From an uncultured Lachnospiraceae bacterium (lineage in GTDB: Bacteria; Bacillota; Clostridia; Lachnospirales; Lachnospiraceae), in assembly GCA_946631295.1 (NCBI GenBank), contig CAMOZY010000003.1:1-64000 (forward strand): DNA of 64,000 bases, written 5' to 3'. The translations under genes and the position numbers were made by a program. The notes beneath the pieces were generated by a model that saw nothing but the letters and a program-made list of their open reading frames with translations, made no database searches and was not told where the DNA came from. Position 1 is the stretch's first letter. Every line of letters begins with the position of its first letter. Shown here piece by piece: positions 7,333 through 16,431 of the stretch.

Positions 7333-8943
7333 TCATTTTGACCGATTTGAATTGTACCTCATTTGGTAATTTTTGACAACATAAATCCCCATACACAACC
7401 ATGCAAAGCCTATACAGCAAAGCAAAACAACCGCTGTGGCAGGAAGCGGACCAAGATCCTTGCTTCCGGTACTGATCCTCTGTTCGCCTAATCTGTACAT
7501 CTGTTCCACATCACTGTACATGCCTTCGAGATACGCATCATCAACGGTTCCTCCGCGTCTTACGGTCTTCACGCAATTTTCTACCATCTGTCCGGCAGCA
7601 TTTCTGAGGGAGGCCGATCCGTTGAACACCGGTGTGATGAAGGTATTATCAGTATTTTCTATGATCATATTGACGCAGTCGATCTTCACCTGATAATGAA
7701 GCAGATTATCGCTTCCGCCCTGGGACAGATAATCCTGATAAGCAGGGTCTTCCTGTGCCTTAAGAGTGACGGGGACATATCCTTCAGTTTCGGAATATCT
7801 TTCCTGAACTTCGTTTGTAAGAAGGAACTGGGCAAAAAGCCAGCTTGCAAGCACTTCCTGAGGATCATCTTTATTGAAGATACATACGGAAGGTCCCTGC
7901 GATATCATCTGAATATTGCCGGTATCATACTGGGGAACAAGGCGTACCACCGTTTCAAAATCCACCATCTTGCTCTCATGAATATCGGAAAGAGGTGCAT
8001 TTGCTCCGATCCAGGTCGCACCGGCAGTAGAGTCGATTGCAAGTATGCACTGACCCGCATTCATGAAGTTTCCGGGATAGCTTGATATCTTGAATGTCGA
8101 AAATGCCCTGCTCTGACCGTGAGAAGCTATCTCCTTAAGGATGCTTCCCGTTGTATCGTTGAAGATCAGTATATCTCCTCTTTCATCGGAATATCCCGCA
8201 TCTGCCTGACGAAGCATTGTGATCAGCATGTTATCGGTGGACTTATATATGAAGGGGATCATGACATCCTGACCGTTTACCGCATAAGTTCCGTCTGCAT
8301 TCTTTTTGAGCGCAGCCTCCGATACTTCCCAGACCCAGTCCCAGGTCGGAACATCAGGTATCTCATATCCCATTGCTTCAACATAAGTCTTATTGATATA
8401 CAGTGCCTCTGAAGATCTCATGAAAGGAAGGCCCATAAGATGCCCCTTGAGCCGTAATTCATCCAGATATTTCGGAACTATCTCCGAAGCGGTAGGGGCA
8501 TCAAATCTGAGCTCGCTTCCTCCCAGTCCGTATTTGGGATCATCTATCACGTCGTCGAGAAAAACAATCTCTCCCGCACCTGTCATATATGTAGCTATAT
8601 GATCAGGATAGGTGATACAGACATTCGGTGTTGTATCTGTTGAGATGTTCGTAATGACATCATTGTAGATAGTGGAATAATCCGTATACAGTTTCAGATT
8701 CACATGGATATTTGGATACAGAGCCTCAAAATCATCCACACATTTCTGATAGATCTCAACCTGGGTCTTGTTGGTATCATTCTTGGCCCAGAATACGACT
8801 TCATATTCACGGCTTTCATCAAACTGTGAAGGCATCTCAAAATCCCTGCGTGCATCTCCGCCGTGACATCCGGTCAGAGAAAACGCAGTGATCATAAGAA
8901 AGACACATCCTAATAATTTTTTTATCTTATTAAATCCGATCAT
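7333..8943 (-). CDS. Sugar ABC transporter extracellular solute-binding protein
   Basis: A 536-residue family 1 solute-binding protein that would capture an oligosaccharide outside the membrane. It has a lipobox (LTGC, about residue 26) and the family core EVVFWAKNDTNKTQVEIYQKCVDDFEALYPNI, then TYPDHIATYMTGAGEI and YINKTYVEAMGYEIPDVPTWDWVWE. Unusually, the C-terminus has a clear transmembrane helix (LPATAVVLLCCIGFAWLCMGIY, about residues 500-522) and a basic tail, so it appears anchored at both ends. It overlaps the downstream-coded permease gene by 4 bp. Family length is usually 420-460 residues. Confidence 0.9.
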   Translation of the reverse strand: MIGFNKIKKLLGCVFLMITAFSLTGCHGGDARRDFEMPSQFDESREYEVVFWAKNDTNKTQVEIYQKCVDDFEALYPNIHVNLKLYTDYSTIYNDVITNISTDTTPNVCITYPDHIATYMTGAGEIVFLDDVIDDPKYGLGGSELRFDAPTASEIVPKYLDELRLKGHLMGLPFMRSSEALYINKTYVEAMGYEIPDVPTWDWVWEVSEAALKKNADGTYAVNGQDVMIPFIYKSTDNMLITMLRQADAGYSDERGDILIFNDTTGSILKEIASHGQSRAFSTFKISSYPGNFMNAGQCILAIDSTAGATWIGANAPLSDIHESKMVDFETVVRLVPQYDTGNIQMISQGPSVCIFNKDDPQEVLASWLFAQFLLTNEVQERYSETEGYVPVTLKAQEDPAYQDYLSQGGSDNLLHYQVKIDCVNMIIENTDNTFITPVFNGSASLRNAAGQMVENCVKTVRRGGTVDDAYLEGMYSDVEQMYRLGEQRISTGSKDLGPLPATAVVLLCCIGFAWLCMGIYVVKNYQMRYNSNRSK

Positions 8944-9818
8944 CCCTTTGTACCGCCTCTCGATACACCCGCCATTATCTGACGTCTGAAGATCAGGAAC
9001 AGGATTATCAGGGGAAGTGAGATAACTACCACTGCTGCCATCATCGCAGGAATATTCTCTCTTCCGAAACCGTTCTGTCTTATCTCCTGTATCCCGTTTG
9101 AAACAAGATAGTAATTCTTATCGTCTGTTATCAGTCTCGGCCATACATACGAGTTCCAGCATTCGATCACCTTAAGTATTACGATCGTCACTACCGTAGG
9201 TCTGCAGATAGGAAGCATGATCCTGAACAGATACTTAAGATCACTTGTTCCGTCCACCTTCGCAGCATAATAGAGCTGATCCGGCACCTGTGAGAAATTT
9301 TCTCTCAGAAGATATACGTAAAACACGCTCATAACGGAAGGAAGTATAAGACCGGAGAAAGTATTTCTCATATCGGCATTCGTTATCGTGACGAAATTGG
9401 TTATGACTATAAGTTCGCTCGGTATCATCATCATCGAAAGGAATATTGTAAAAAGAAGATTCCTTCCCTTAAACTCAAGTCTTGAAAAAGCAAATGCCGC
9501 AAGTGTCACGACAATCACCATCACAGCGGTCGTGACCACAGTGAATATAAAGGTATTGAGCAGATATCTTCCGAGAGGAACCTGCGAAAATGCATTGGTA
9601 AAATTAGACAGTGTGGGATCCGTAACATAAAATCTCGGAATCTTTTCCCCGTTATATGATGCATAACTCTTAAAGGATGTAAGTATCATCCAGTAAAAGG
9701 GAAACAGGACCATAAGTCCCCACATCCCAAGGAAGCCGTACACCACAATATTTTTAATGATCTTTTTTCTTTTTCCGGCCTGTTCGGCCTTCATATTCTT
9801 CTCTGCGTTATCCATCAT
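8940..9818 (-). CDS. Sugar ABC transporter permease (MalG/UgpE type)
   Basis: A 292-residue inner membrane permease with six predicted helices. The EAA loop that docks the ATPase is visible as YYAAKVDGTSDLKYLFRIMLPICRPTVVT. The protein opens with a basic cytoplasmic segment and PFYWMILTSFKSYASY, standard for the MalG-like half. It forms the channel together with the MalF-like protein encoded just upstream, six bases away. The translation start may be either of two adjacent ATG codons. Confidence 0.92.
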   Translation of the reverse strand: MMDNAEKNMKAEQAGKRKKIIKNIVVYGFLGMWGLMVLFPFYWMILTSFKSYASYNGEKIPRFYVTDPTLSNFTNAFSQVPLGRYLLNTFIFTVVTTAVMVIVVTLAAFAFSRLEFKGRNLLFTIFLSMMMIPSELIVITNFVTITNADMRNTFSGLILPSVMSVFYVYLLRENFSQVPDQLYYAAKVDGTSDLKYLFRIMLPICRPTVVTIVILKVIECWNSYVWPRLITDDKNYYLVSNGIQEIRQNGFGRENIPAMMAAVVVISLPLIILFLIFRRQIMAGVSRGGTKG

Positions 9819-9824
9819 TATCCC

Positions 9825-10721
9825 TTATGAATAATAAACATGCTTCTTGCTTACCAGGAGATTGATACAGGTTATGGTAAGAACTATCACGAACAGTATT
9901 ATGGCTGCAGCTGACGCAAAAGAAGGATAACCGCCGCTGTCACCATATAACATGTCATACACATATCCGACGATCGTGTTCATCCCTGCCGCATTAAGAT
10001 CTGTACCAAACAGTGCCACGGCGTCCGAATATTCCTTGAATGCTCCGATAAAACCTGTGATCACAAGGTAAAATACAGTCGGAGATATCATCGGAAGTGT
10101 TATCTTTGTGAAAACCCTGAATGAACCGGTACCATCAACCTTGGCCGCGTTGTAATACATCTTATTGACAGATGCCAGCGCGCTTGTAAGGAGGAGAACC
10201 TTGAACGGAAGCACTATCCAGATGATATAAAAACACATCACGAACATCTTGGCCCAGTAAGGTCCGTCGATAAAGTCAACGCTTTCTCCGCCAAAAAAAG
10301 TGATCAGAAGATTTACAAGTCCGTCCGAGTATGCCGTCTTTTTAAACAGAACCATAAAAACAAGACCGACAGCCAGAGTATTTGTTACATACGGTAGAAA
10401 ATAGATGGTCTGGAACAGTTCCCTGAGTTTCTGTATCGAGTTCAGGGCAAGTGCAATCAGCAGTGCAAACCCAGTGGAGATGGGCACTGTAATGATTACC
10501 ATGATGAAAGTATTCTTCACAGCCTGAAGAAAATACGTATCATGAAGAACATATGAGAAATTATACAGACCAAGTCCTGACGATCTCTGCGATACAAAAT
10601 TGTATCCTTCCTCCATGGAGTAAACAAATACATCCACGATCGGATACACCATGAAAACTATCATGAAGAGCAGCGCCGGCAGCAGATAAAGCCAGGCTTT
10701 CAGATTGTTTTTTTCAATCAT
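9825..10721 (-). CDS. Sugar ABC transporter permease (MalF/UgpA type)
   Basis: A 298-residue permease with six predicted helices. It starts WLYLLPALLFMIVFMVYPIVDVFVYS, typical of UgpA-like proteins, and its EAA loop is YYNAAKVDGTGSFRVFTKITLPMISPTVFY. It partners the MalG-like permease and the ATPase at 11500-12615. Between the ATPase gene and this gene lies an FRG-domain gene, an unusual insertion in this kind of operon. Confidence 0.92.
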   Translation of the reverse strand: MIEKNNLKAWLYLLPALLFMIVFMVYPIVDVFVYSMEEGYNFVSQRSSGLGLYNFSYVLHDTYFLQAVKNTFIMVIITVPISTGFALLIALALNSIQKLRELFQTIYFLPYVTNTLAVGLVFMVLFKKTAYSDGLVNLLITFFGGESVDFIDGPYWAKMFVMCFYIIWIVLPFKVLLLTSALASVNKMYYNAAKVDGTGSFRVFTKITLPMISPTVFYLVITGFIGAFKEYSDAVALFGTDLNAAGMNTIVGYVYDMLYGDSGGYPSFASAAAIILFVIVLTITCINLLVSKKHVYYS

Positions 10722-10742
10722 AATTATTTCCTAAATAATTTT

Positions 10743-11507
10743 TTACTTGGAGGGATTTCCATATTTGATGGTGCTTACAAGATCCTTTATCCTTCCAACA
10801 TTCATAAACAGTGAATCTTCCGAGATATGTTTCCTTGCAAGATCTTCCAGGATCTTGGGCTTGTGCTCTGCAGAAATGACAATCGTGTCAAAAACATCCT
10901 TTTCCTCGATACCTTCATTCTTAAGTATCTTTTCAAGACATATCTCATCCTTGCCCCACAGAAGGAACAATCCTCTCTGTGAATAAAGTCTGTCAAACTG
11001 TCTTGTGGCTTCTACAAAAATGGGCATATCAAGTCCGTCATCTCCCATTCTTGTGTCACTCTTATCAACGTAGTGCTGGAGCCATTTATACAGATACTCA
11101 TTGCTCCTGACAACGTTGGCACTGTTTTTCTTATGGTTCCTCAGTATCCATTCATACCTGCTCTTATTGAAAACATATACCTTGCCGTCCTTGTCACCAT
11201 ATCTTCCCTTGGCGTCGAAACACGCAAAGAACAGTCCCACTGTATATGAATAGGAAAAGTCCAGCATCCTTGTCGGAAGTGAAAAATGCTGTGCTATCTC
11301 GATGCATGTAAGTTCATCATATCCGAAGACCTTTTGCATCTCGTCCACAAACCTGAACATCTGTGCATCAGCTTTGTTAATGTGATTTTCACGAAGTCCC
11401 GAAGGAATAAGTACAAAGTCGCTCACCGGCTGACCTCTGAAGAGTATTACATCCCCTCTTCCGTTCAGTGCCTCGCAGAATTCATCATATGATGTGACCT
11501 TATCCAT
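10743..11507 (-). CDS. FRG-domain protein embedded in the ABC transporter operon
   Basis: A 254-residue soluble protein. The FRG signature is clear: LFRGQPVSDFVLIPSGLR (about residues 22-39) and IEIAQHFSLPTRMLDFSYSYTVGLFFACFDAKG (about 84-116), followed by GKVYVFN. FRG domains carry a conserved F/Y-RG and a QH.G.PTR.LD element; they occur in stand-alone proteins, in phage-defence contexts and in toxins, and their chemistry is not firmly known. The start overlaps the end of the ATPase gene by 8 bp, so it is translationally coupled to the transporter. Its role there is unknown. Confidence 0.85.
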   Translation of the reverse strand: MDKVTSYDEFCEALNGRGDVILFRGQPVSDFVLIPSGLRENHINKADAQMFRFVDEMQKVFGYDELTCIEIAQHFSLPTRMLDFSYSYTVGLFFACFDAKGRYGDKDGKVYVFNKSRYEWILRNHKKNSANVVRSNEYLYKWLQHYVDKSDTRMGDDGLDMPIFVEATRQFDRLYSQRGLFLLWGKDEICLEKILKNEGIEEKDVFDTIVISAEHKPKILEDLARKHISEDSLFMNVGRIKDLVSTIKYGNPSK

Positions 11508-12615
11508 CTATCCTTCTTCCTTTTCCGAAACGGATCCTTGCTCCTGTCTCAGGCTCGAAAAGGTGAACCTTGTTCGGACGGAGTTTAAATGATACTGTCG
11601 TGACATCATCTGCAGGTCTTTCATCGGAATCGATGATTGATCTGACTACAGGTGCTTCGCAGGCCGGATTCTTTGACACAATGCTGATATCCCTTCCCAT
11701 GACCTCAACCCTGTCGAGTGCGCACTTAAGTCCGCCGTCCTTATCGTAAATAAATCCTTCCGGTCTGATTCCGACGATAACTGCTCCGTCCCTGGCTCCT
11801 TGAACATCAAGAACCGTATCGTCTCCGATCATGAGCTTTTCCTTTTCGACTCTTCCTTCAAAAATATTGATAGCGGGAGTTCCGAGGAATTTGGCAACAA
11901 AGAGATTGGATGGATCATCATACACTTCCTGTGGCTTTCCGCACTGATGGAGTTCTCCGTCCTTCATAACGACGATCACGTCAGAAATACTCATTGCCTC
12001 TTCCTGGTCATGCGTAACAAAGATCGTAGTAACTCCGGTTTCCCTCTGAATACGTCTTATCTCTTCTCTTGTCTGAAGTCTGAGTCTTGCGTCCAGATTG
12101 GAAAGAGGTTCGTCCATAAGAAGCAGTCTCGGAGTCTTGACCAGTGCTCTCGCAATTGCGACTCTCTGCTGCTGGCCTCCTGACAGTTCACCCGGTTTTC
12201 TTGCCATCAGTTCTTCTATCTGAACAAGCGAAGCAACCTTGTCGGCCTTTTCCTTCATCTGCTCTTTGGTCAGTTTTTCCTCGCCTTTCAGATTGCCGAG
12301 AGGAAAAATAATATTGTTATATACGGTCATGTGAGGGTAAAGTGCATAGTTCTGAAACACCATACCCACGCCTCTGAGTTCGGAAGGCAGATCCGTAACG
12401 TCATCATTTCCAAAAAAGATCTTACCCTCCGTAGGCTTTTCAAGTCCGCAGATCATATTCAGCATGGTACTCTTTCCGCAGCCTGAAGGTCCGAGAAGGG
12501 CAACAAGCGTTCCGTCAGGGATAACAAATGTAAAATCCTTGACAGCTGTAACGCCTTTTCCCTTTCCTATCCTCGGTGGAAAGATTTTGGTAAGTCCATC
12601 CAAAACTACTTTCAT
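11500..12615 (-). CDS. Sugar ABC transporter ATPase (MsmX/UgpC/MalK type)
   Basis: A 371-residue ATP-binding subunit. Walker A is GPSGCGKST, the Q loop GMVFQNYALYPHMTVYNNI, the signature LSGGQQQRVAIARAL, Walker B LLLMDEPLSNLD and the switch His is in VTHDQEEA. The last 130 residues form the TOBE/OB regulatory domain typical of the carbohydrate CUT1 group. It powers the two permeases coded downstream. Many Firmicutes share one such ATPase between transporters; here it lies in the same operon. Confidence 0.93.
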   Translation of the reverse strand: MKVVLDGLTKIFPPRIGKGKGVTAVKDFTFVIPDGTLVALLGPSGCGKSTMLNMICGLEKPTEGKIFFGNDDVTDLPSELRGVGMVFQNYALYPHMTVYNNIIFPLGNLKGEEKLTKEQMKEKADKVASLVQIEELMARKPGELSGGQQQRVAIARALVKTPRLLLMDEPLSNLDARLRLQTREEIRRIQRETGVTTIFVTHDQEEAMSISDVIVVMKDGELHQCGKPQEVYDDPSNLFVAKFLGTPAINIFEGRVEKEKLMIGDDTVLDVQGARDGAVIVGIRPEGFIYDKDGGLKCALDRVEVMGRDISIVSKNPACEAPVVRSIIDSDERPADDVTTVSFKLRPNKVHLFEPETGARIRFGKGRRIDG

Positions 12616-12633
12616 TATTTTTCTCCGATAATG

Positions 12634-13920
12634 TTATTCAGCACCGGTAACGGTAACTCCGGCAAGCCTTGTGTATGAAGGGATGAGAGCACTGTCATAT
12701 CTGGTTCTGTCTGTACTCATCTTCATATCTTTGAGAAGATCCTTTATATTACCCGAAATGGAACCGCCGGTAACAGGCTTTATTGATCCGTCTTTTTCAT
12801 GCAGATATGCAAGTCTGATCTCTCCGAAGATATCTCCGGACATTGTATCTACCTGGAAATCCGAGAAGAATATACATTCAAGAACCGGTCCCTGCAAAAG
12901 TTCATCCTTGGAATGGGTTCCTCCGCTGACTTCATAATTGCCGGGGATGAATGTATTCTTTTCTCCGAGATAATATGAAAACTTTGTTCCGCCATGAAAT
13001 GCCACAGGAACATTTTCGTTCATAAGTACTTCATCATAAATCACGCTTCCTTCGGAATCCGTCATTCTGTTAAGTGAAGAACCGGGAAGCTCCCTAAGAA
13101 CCTTCAGAGTAACCTTATCGCCTTTGACATCATCAGCTATCGGAGTTCCTTTTTTGAACGGAGAGTATTTCATGTAAATATATGCCGTATCAAGTCCGTC
13201 CTTAAAGAATTCATAGATTCTTACTGCATCTTCACTTGAAAAGACAACATCGCATTTTCCGAGTGAAGGAGTCTTTTCAGCGGTAAGTCTGTCACGTCCG
13301 TAGGAAAAAGTCTTTCCAAGGTCGCTGCTTATATCATCCTTAATACAGGTTCCCGAATCATACAGTTTATAGAACTCGATCTCATGCTCGGGATTCTTTG
13401 CATTTACTACTGTTTCAAGAAGCGATACAGGATACTTTTCAGTAACGTCTATACCGGTACTGGTTATGATCCTTCTTTTTATCGACGAAACGAATATCTC
13501 ATAGCTGTTCATGAAGGTAATTTCATCTTCATGGATATTCTTCATCATATCGATAAAGTCTGAAGATATTTTGTTAATGTCTATATCCTGCTCTTTATAT
13601 GCAGGATTTTCATCAGGAGTCTTCAGCTCATAATATGCATCCTTAACAAGACCTGCCTGGAAGATAAGATCCTTAATCGTAAGTCTTACGTATTCTTCCG
13701 TTTCATCAGGTCCCATCTCTGCCGTAGCACTTCCTACTGATTTTCCGTCCTCGGAAAGCACAAAGACAGTTATCTGTATATTCTCAAGATCCTTGGATCT
13801 GTTCTGATCAAGACTGTGACGGATAAAATAGAATTCCCATCCCTTTGTAAGGGTATCGGTTATTCTCCATGCAAATGCTCCGCTCTCTTTCAGGAGCTGT
13901 ACTATCATATCTGTTTTCAT
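12634..13920 (-). CDS. pmbA: PmbA/TldE-type modulator of the TldD/PmbA protease pair
   Basis: A 428-residue member of the TldD/PmbA (PF01523) family without the HExxxH zinc motif, as is normal for the PmbA/TldE subunit. The C-terminal part carries GNYEVSGGTHSKDELLQGPVLECIFFSDFQVDTMSGDIFGEIRLAY, split here only for orientation by family features such as the conserved FSDF..D..TGDFS-like stretch and SISGN.KD. It pairs with TldD, coded immediately upstream with a 1 bp overlap, to form a heterodimeric metalloprotease that degrades unfolded peptides and, in known cases, trims RiPP precursors. Confidence 0.85.
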   Translation of the reverse strand: MKTDMIVQLLKESGAFAWRITDTLTKGWEFYFIRHSLDQNRSKDLENIQITVFVLSEDGKSVGSATAEMGPDETEEYVRLTIKDLIFQAGLVKDAYYELKTPDENPAYKEQDIDINKISSDFIDMMKNIHEDEITFMNSYEIFVSSIKRRIITSTGIDVTEKYPVSLLETVVNAKNPEHEIEFYKLYDSGTCIKDDISSDLGKTFSYGRDRLTAEKTPSLGKCDVVFSSEDAVRIYEFFKDGLDTAYIYMKYSPFKKGTPIADDVKGDKVTLKVLRELPGSSLNRMTDSEGSVIYDEVLMNENVPVAFHGGTKFSYYLGEKNTFIPGNYEVSGGTHSKDELLQGPVLECIFFSDFQVDTMSGDIFGEIRLAYLHEKDGSIKPVTGGSISGNIKDLLKDMKMSTDRTRYDSALIPSYTRLAGVTVTGAE

Positions 13921-15353
13921 TATCCGAGCCTCCCTCTGGTCTTAAGATAAGGGCCGCCATCTGCAACCTTGACCCATTCCTTGTGTCCCTTTCCGCAGCC
14001 TCCGCTTCCGAAGACCTCTCTGTCATTTGAACACATAGTGATATTTCCGAGAAGATCCGGAACATAGCCCGTCATAATGACAGGAGCAACGATCCTTCCG
14101 GTAAGCTTTCCATCCCTGATCTCTCTTCCTTTCTGAATGATACATTGTATTCCCCAGTGCTTGGGATCTTCCATTCCGCTCTGCATTCCTTCAAGAAGAT
14201 ATCCGTATTTTACGGAAGCAATCATCTCGTCCTTTGTGTAACTGCCGGAATCGAACATGGTATTTGTCATTCTCGTATATACCTTGTGTGCAAAATTTTC
14301 TCTCTTGCCGTTTCCGGTAGGCTTCACACCAAGTCTGAGTGCAGCAAGCGCATCACATATGCCGGACTTAAGTATTCCGTTTTCTATCTCAGTGACATCA
14401 CCTGCCATGACTCCTTCATCATCAAAGAAGTAGCTGGTTACGTTATCTGCGCAAAGAGCTCCCTCATGCATGGTGACATTGTCTGAAGCTACTCTCTTAT
14501 CGATATATTCAGAACCTAGTGCTCTTCCCTTTACGAACATATCCATCTCAACGCCATGCCCGAATGCTTCATGAGCGATAAGTCCGGTAACCTCAGGGGA
14601 AGTGATGATATCATATTCTCCGGGCTCGATGGACTCTGCTTCGAGAAGTTCCTCTGCTCCGTTTACAACTTCGGGAAGAACTGCTTCAAGTTCGTCGAAA
14701 AGTTCAGGTCCCTTTATTCCCGATACGGATTTATAATCTTCCCTGACCTTGTCATCCCTGCTTACAACTGCTGCTACAATGGCCTCACTGTAAACATATG
14801 CCTGTCTGAGATCTCTGTTTGGTGTAAGGAACATCTTGCTGATGTGAGTGGACTGTGCTCTTGCGATACATTCGATCACATCCTTACCCATCTCCATTCC
14901 CTTATCGGATATGGAAATAAGCTTTCCTGCAAGTTTTTCAAGATCTGCTTCCTCGGGAAGATACTGTGTTTCCTTCTGGCCAAAGAATTCAAGAGGCTCA
15001 TCCTCTAAAATGCCTGTCTCATAAATGTTGACACCAAGTCTGCCAAGCATCTCATCCTGCTTATCAAGTTCATCACGGACGAATCTAATTATGACATCCG
15101 TGTCATTCCAATCCGCGGTATTGAGAGCAACCTCCGCATACTTCTTATTGCGGCACACTCTGAAGACCACGCCTCTTTCGGTGGTCATTGTCTGGTTGGA
15201 GATAGTCCTTGATCTGTGGCCTATGCGTATCATAAGCCCTTTCGAATCGGTGCATAATGCACTGACGTAATCGTGGTCTTTTTTCAGATCATCGATGACT
15301 TTTTTTACCGACGGTGCTATTTCCGTCAGATACTCTGAAAATGGTACTTTCAC
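13920..15353 (-). CDS. tldD: TldD metalloprotease catalytic subunit
   Basis: A 477-residue TldD protein. The zinc-binding helix HEAFGHGVEMD (HExxxH, about residues 260-270) marks it as the active subunit. Further family landmarks are GNGKRENFAHKVYTRMTNT, GY.LEGMQSGMEDPKHWGIQC and the Cys-containing C-terminus GSGGCGKGHKEWV. Its first codons overlap the end of a LicD gene by 4 bp, and its stop overlaps the PmbA start by 1 bp. Whether the pair processes a peptide linked to the surface-glycan genes nearby is unknown; no RiPP precursor gene is visible in the operon. Confidence 0.9.
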   Translation of the reverse strand: MKVPFSEYLTEIAPSVKKVIDDLKKDHDYVSALCTDSKGLMIRIGHRSRTISNQTMTTERGVVFRVCRNKKYAEVALNTADWNDTDVIIRFVRDELDKQDEMLGRLGVNIYETGILEDEPLEFFGQKETQYLPEEADLEKLAGKLISISDKGMEMGKDVIECIARAQSTHISKMFLTPNRDLRQAYVYSEAIVAAVVSRDDKVREDYKSVSGIKGPELFDELEAVLPEVVNGAEELLEAESIEPGEYDIITSPEVTGLIAHEAFGHGVEMDMFVKGRALGSEYIDKRVASDNVTMHEGALCADNVTSYFFDDEGVMAGDVTEIENGILKSGICDALAALRLGVKPTGNGKRENFAHKVYTRMTNTMFDSGSYTKDEMIASVKYGYLLEGMQSGMEDPKHWGIQCIIQKGREIRDGKLTGRIVAPVIMTGYVPDLLGNITMCSNDREVFGSGGCGKGHKEWVKVADGGPYLKTRGRLG

Positions 15354-16420
15354 GTTGTTCCTTCCTTTCCGTATATCTTATCAAGAAGAACCTTTTTCTC
15401 AGGATCTTCTTCATAAACATCCTGTATGTAATACTTTGGCATAAACTGTGCCATCTCCGGATCCCTGATCACATAATTCATTACCCATCTTTCTTCCATC
15501 TTGTAATAAGGGTAATCGTGTGGCACATGTGTATTAGGTATCATGTAATCCGGACCGTAATTTCTTCTCAGAACCGCATCAGGATCCGATGGTACATATA
15601 TACTTCCATTCTCAAACGGTATTTCCATGCGGTTTTTGAACGCACTCTTCGGAAACACCATATGATTCTCACCAAAGGCGCTGTGCATCATACATGCAAC
15701 CATATCCGAATCCTTGCTTTTCGTATATGAAGCAATATTGATTGCTATATCATTCAGCTGCCTGAGTACATCTCCGTTTTTATTGATCTTAACTCCTGTT
15801 GCCTCATAAATTGATGCATATGCTTCATCAAGATCAATATCATCTATGTTGATATTTGGTTTTTCATATCTCGGCCAGTTAAGACTCTTATATTTATATC
15901 CCGTAAGTATTGTATAACCGAAAATATTCTTGGCAATCTCATATTCCTCGGGATTTCTTGGAACATAATCCAGCGGATACAGATCGATTCCGACTGTGTA
16001 AGGAAAACGGCAATGGGAATTCAGATAATCCGGATTGAAATCCGCAGTATATGTATTGTTTATTCTGGTAATACCCTGGAAATTATAATTTCTGTTTTCC
16101 TCAGGTGTATACGAATCATAATTTTCTATCAGATATCCCGGCATTTCCTTCTTTGCATAATGAAGGAACATGTTGTAATCGCCTCGGAGCATACAGATAT
16201 CAACATCATCATCCCAGGGTATGAACCCTTTATGTCTGACCGCACCCAGAAGTGTTCCGCAGAATGCATACCATTTAAGAGCATGTCTTGAACATACCGC
16301 ATCAAAATCGGCAATAACTTTGAGCTGAGCCCCCCAGCATCTTTTCATCAGAGAAGAGACTTTAAATCCGCATCTTACCTCATCCTGAAAAAAATCTTCA
16401 TTCTCATTGAAGTTGAACAT
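15350..16420 (-). CDS. LicD-family phosphotransferase, copy 1
   Basis: A 356-residue LicD (PF04991) protein. The signature is GAVRHKGFIPWDDDVD (about residues 59-74), where the Asp cluster binds metal and nucleotide. LicD proteins transfer phosphocholine or similar phospho-groups from CDP-activated donors to surface glycans. The protein shares its opening (F.DE...GF.VSSLMKRCWGAQLKVI..FD..CSRH.LKW.AFCGTLLG) with copies 2 and 3, so the three genes arose by duplication. No signal peptide or membrane helix is seen. Confidence 0.9.
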   Translation of the reverse strand: MFNFNENEDFFQDEVRCGFKVSSLMKRCWGAQLKVIADFDAVCSRHALKWYAFCGTLLGAVRHKGFIPWDDDVDICMLRGDYNMFLHYAKKEMPGYLIENYDSYTPEENRNYNFQGITRINNTYTADFNPDYLNSHCRFPYTVGIDLYPLDYVPRNPEEYEIAKNIFGYTILTGYKYKSLNWPRYEKPNINIDDIDLDEAYASIYEATGVKINKNGDVLRQLNDIAINIASYTKSKDSDMVACMMHSAFGENHMVFPKSAFKNRMEIPFENGSIYVPSDPDAVLRRNYGPDYMIPNTHVPHDYPYYKMEERWVMNYVIRDPEMAQFMPKYYIQDVYEEDPEKKVLLDKIYGKEGTT

Positions 16421-16431
16421 GAAATCTCCTT

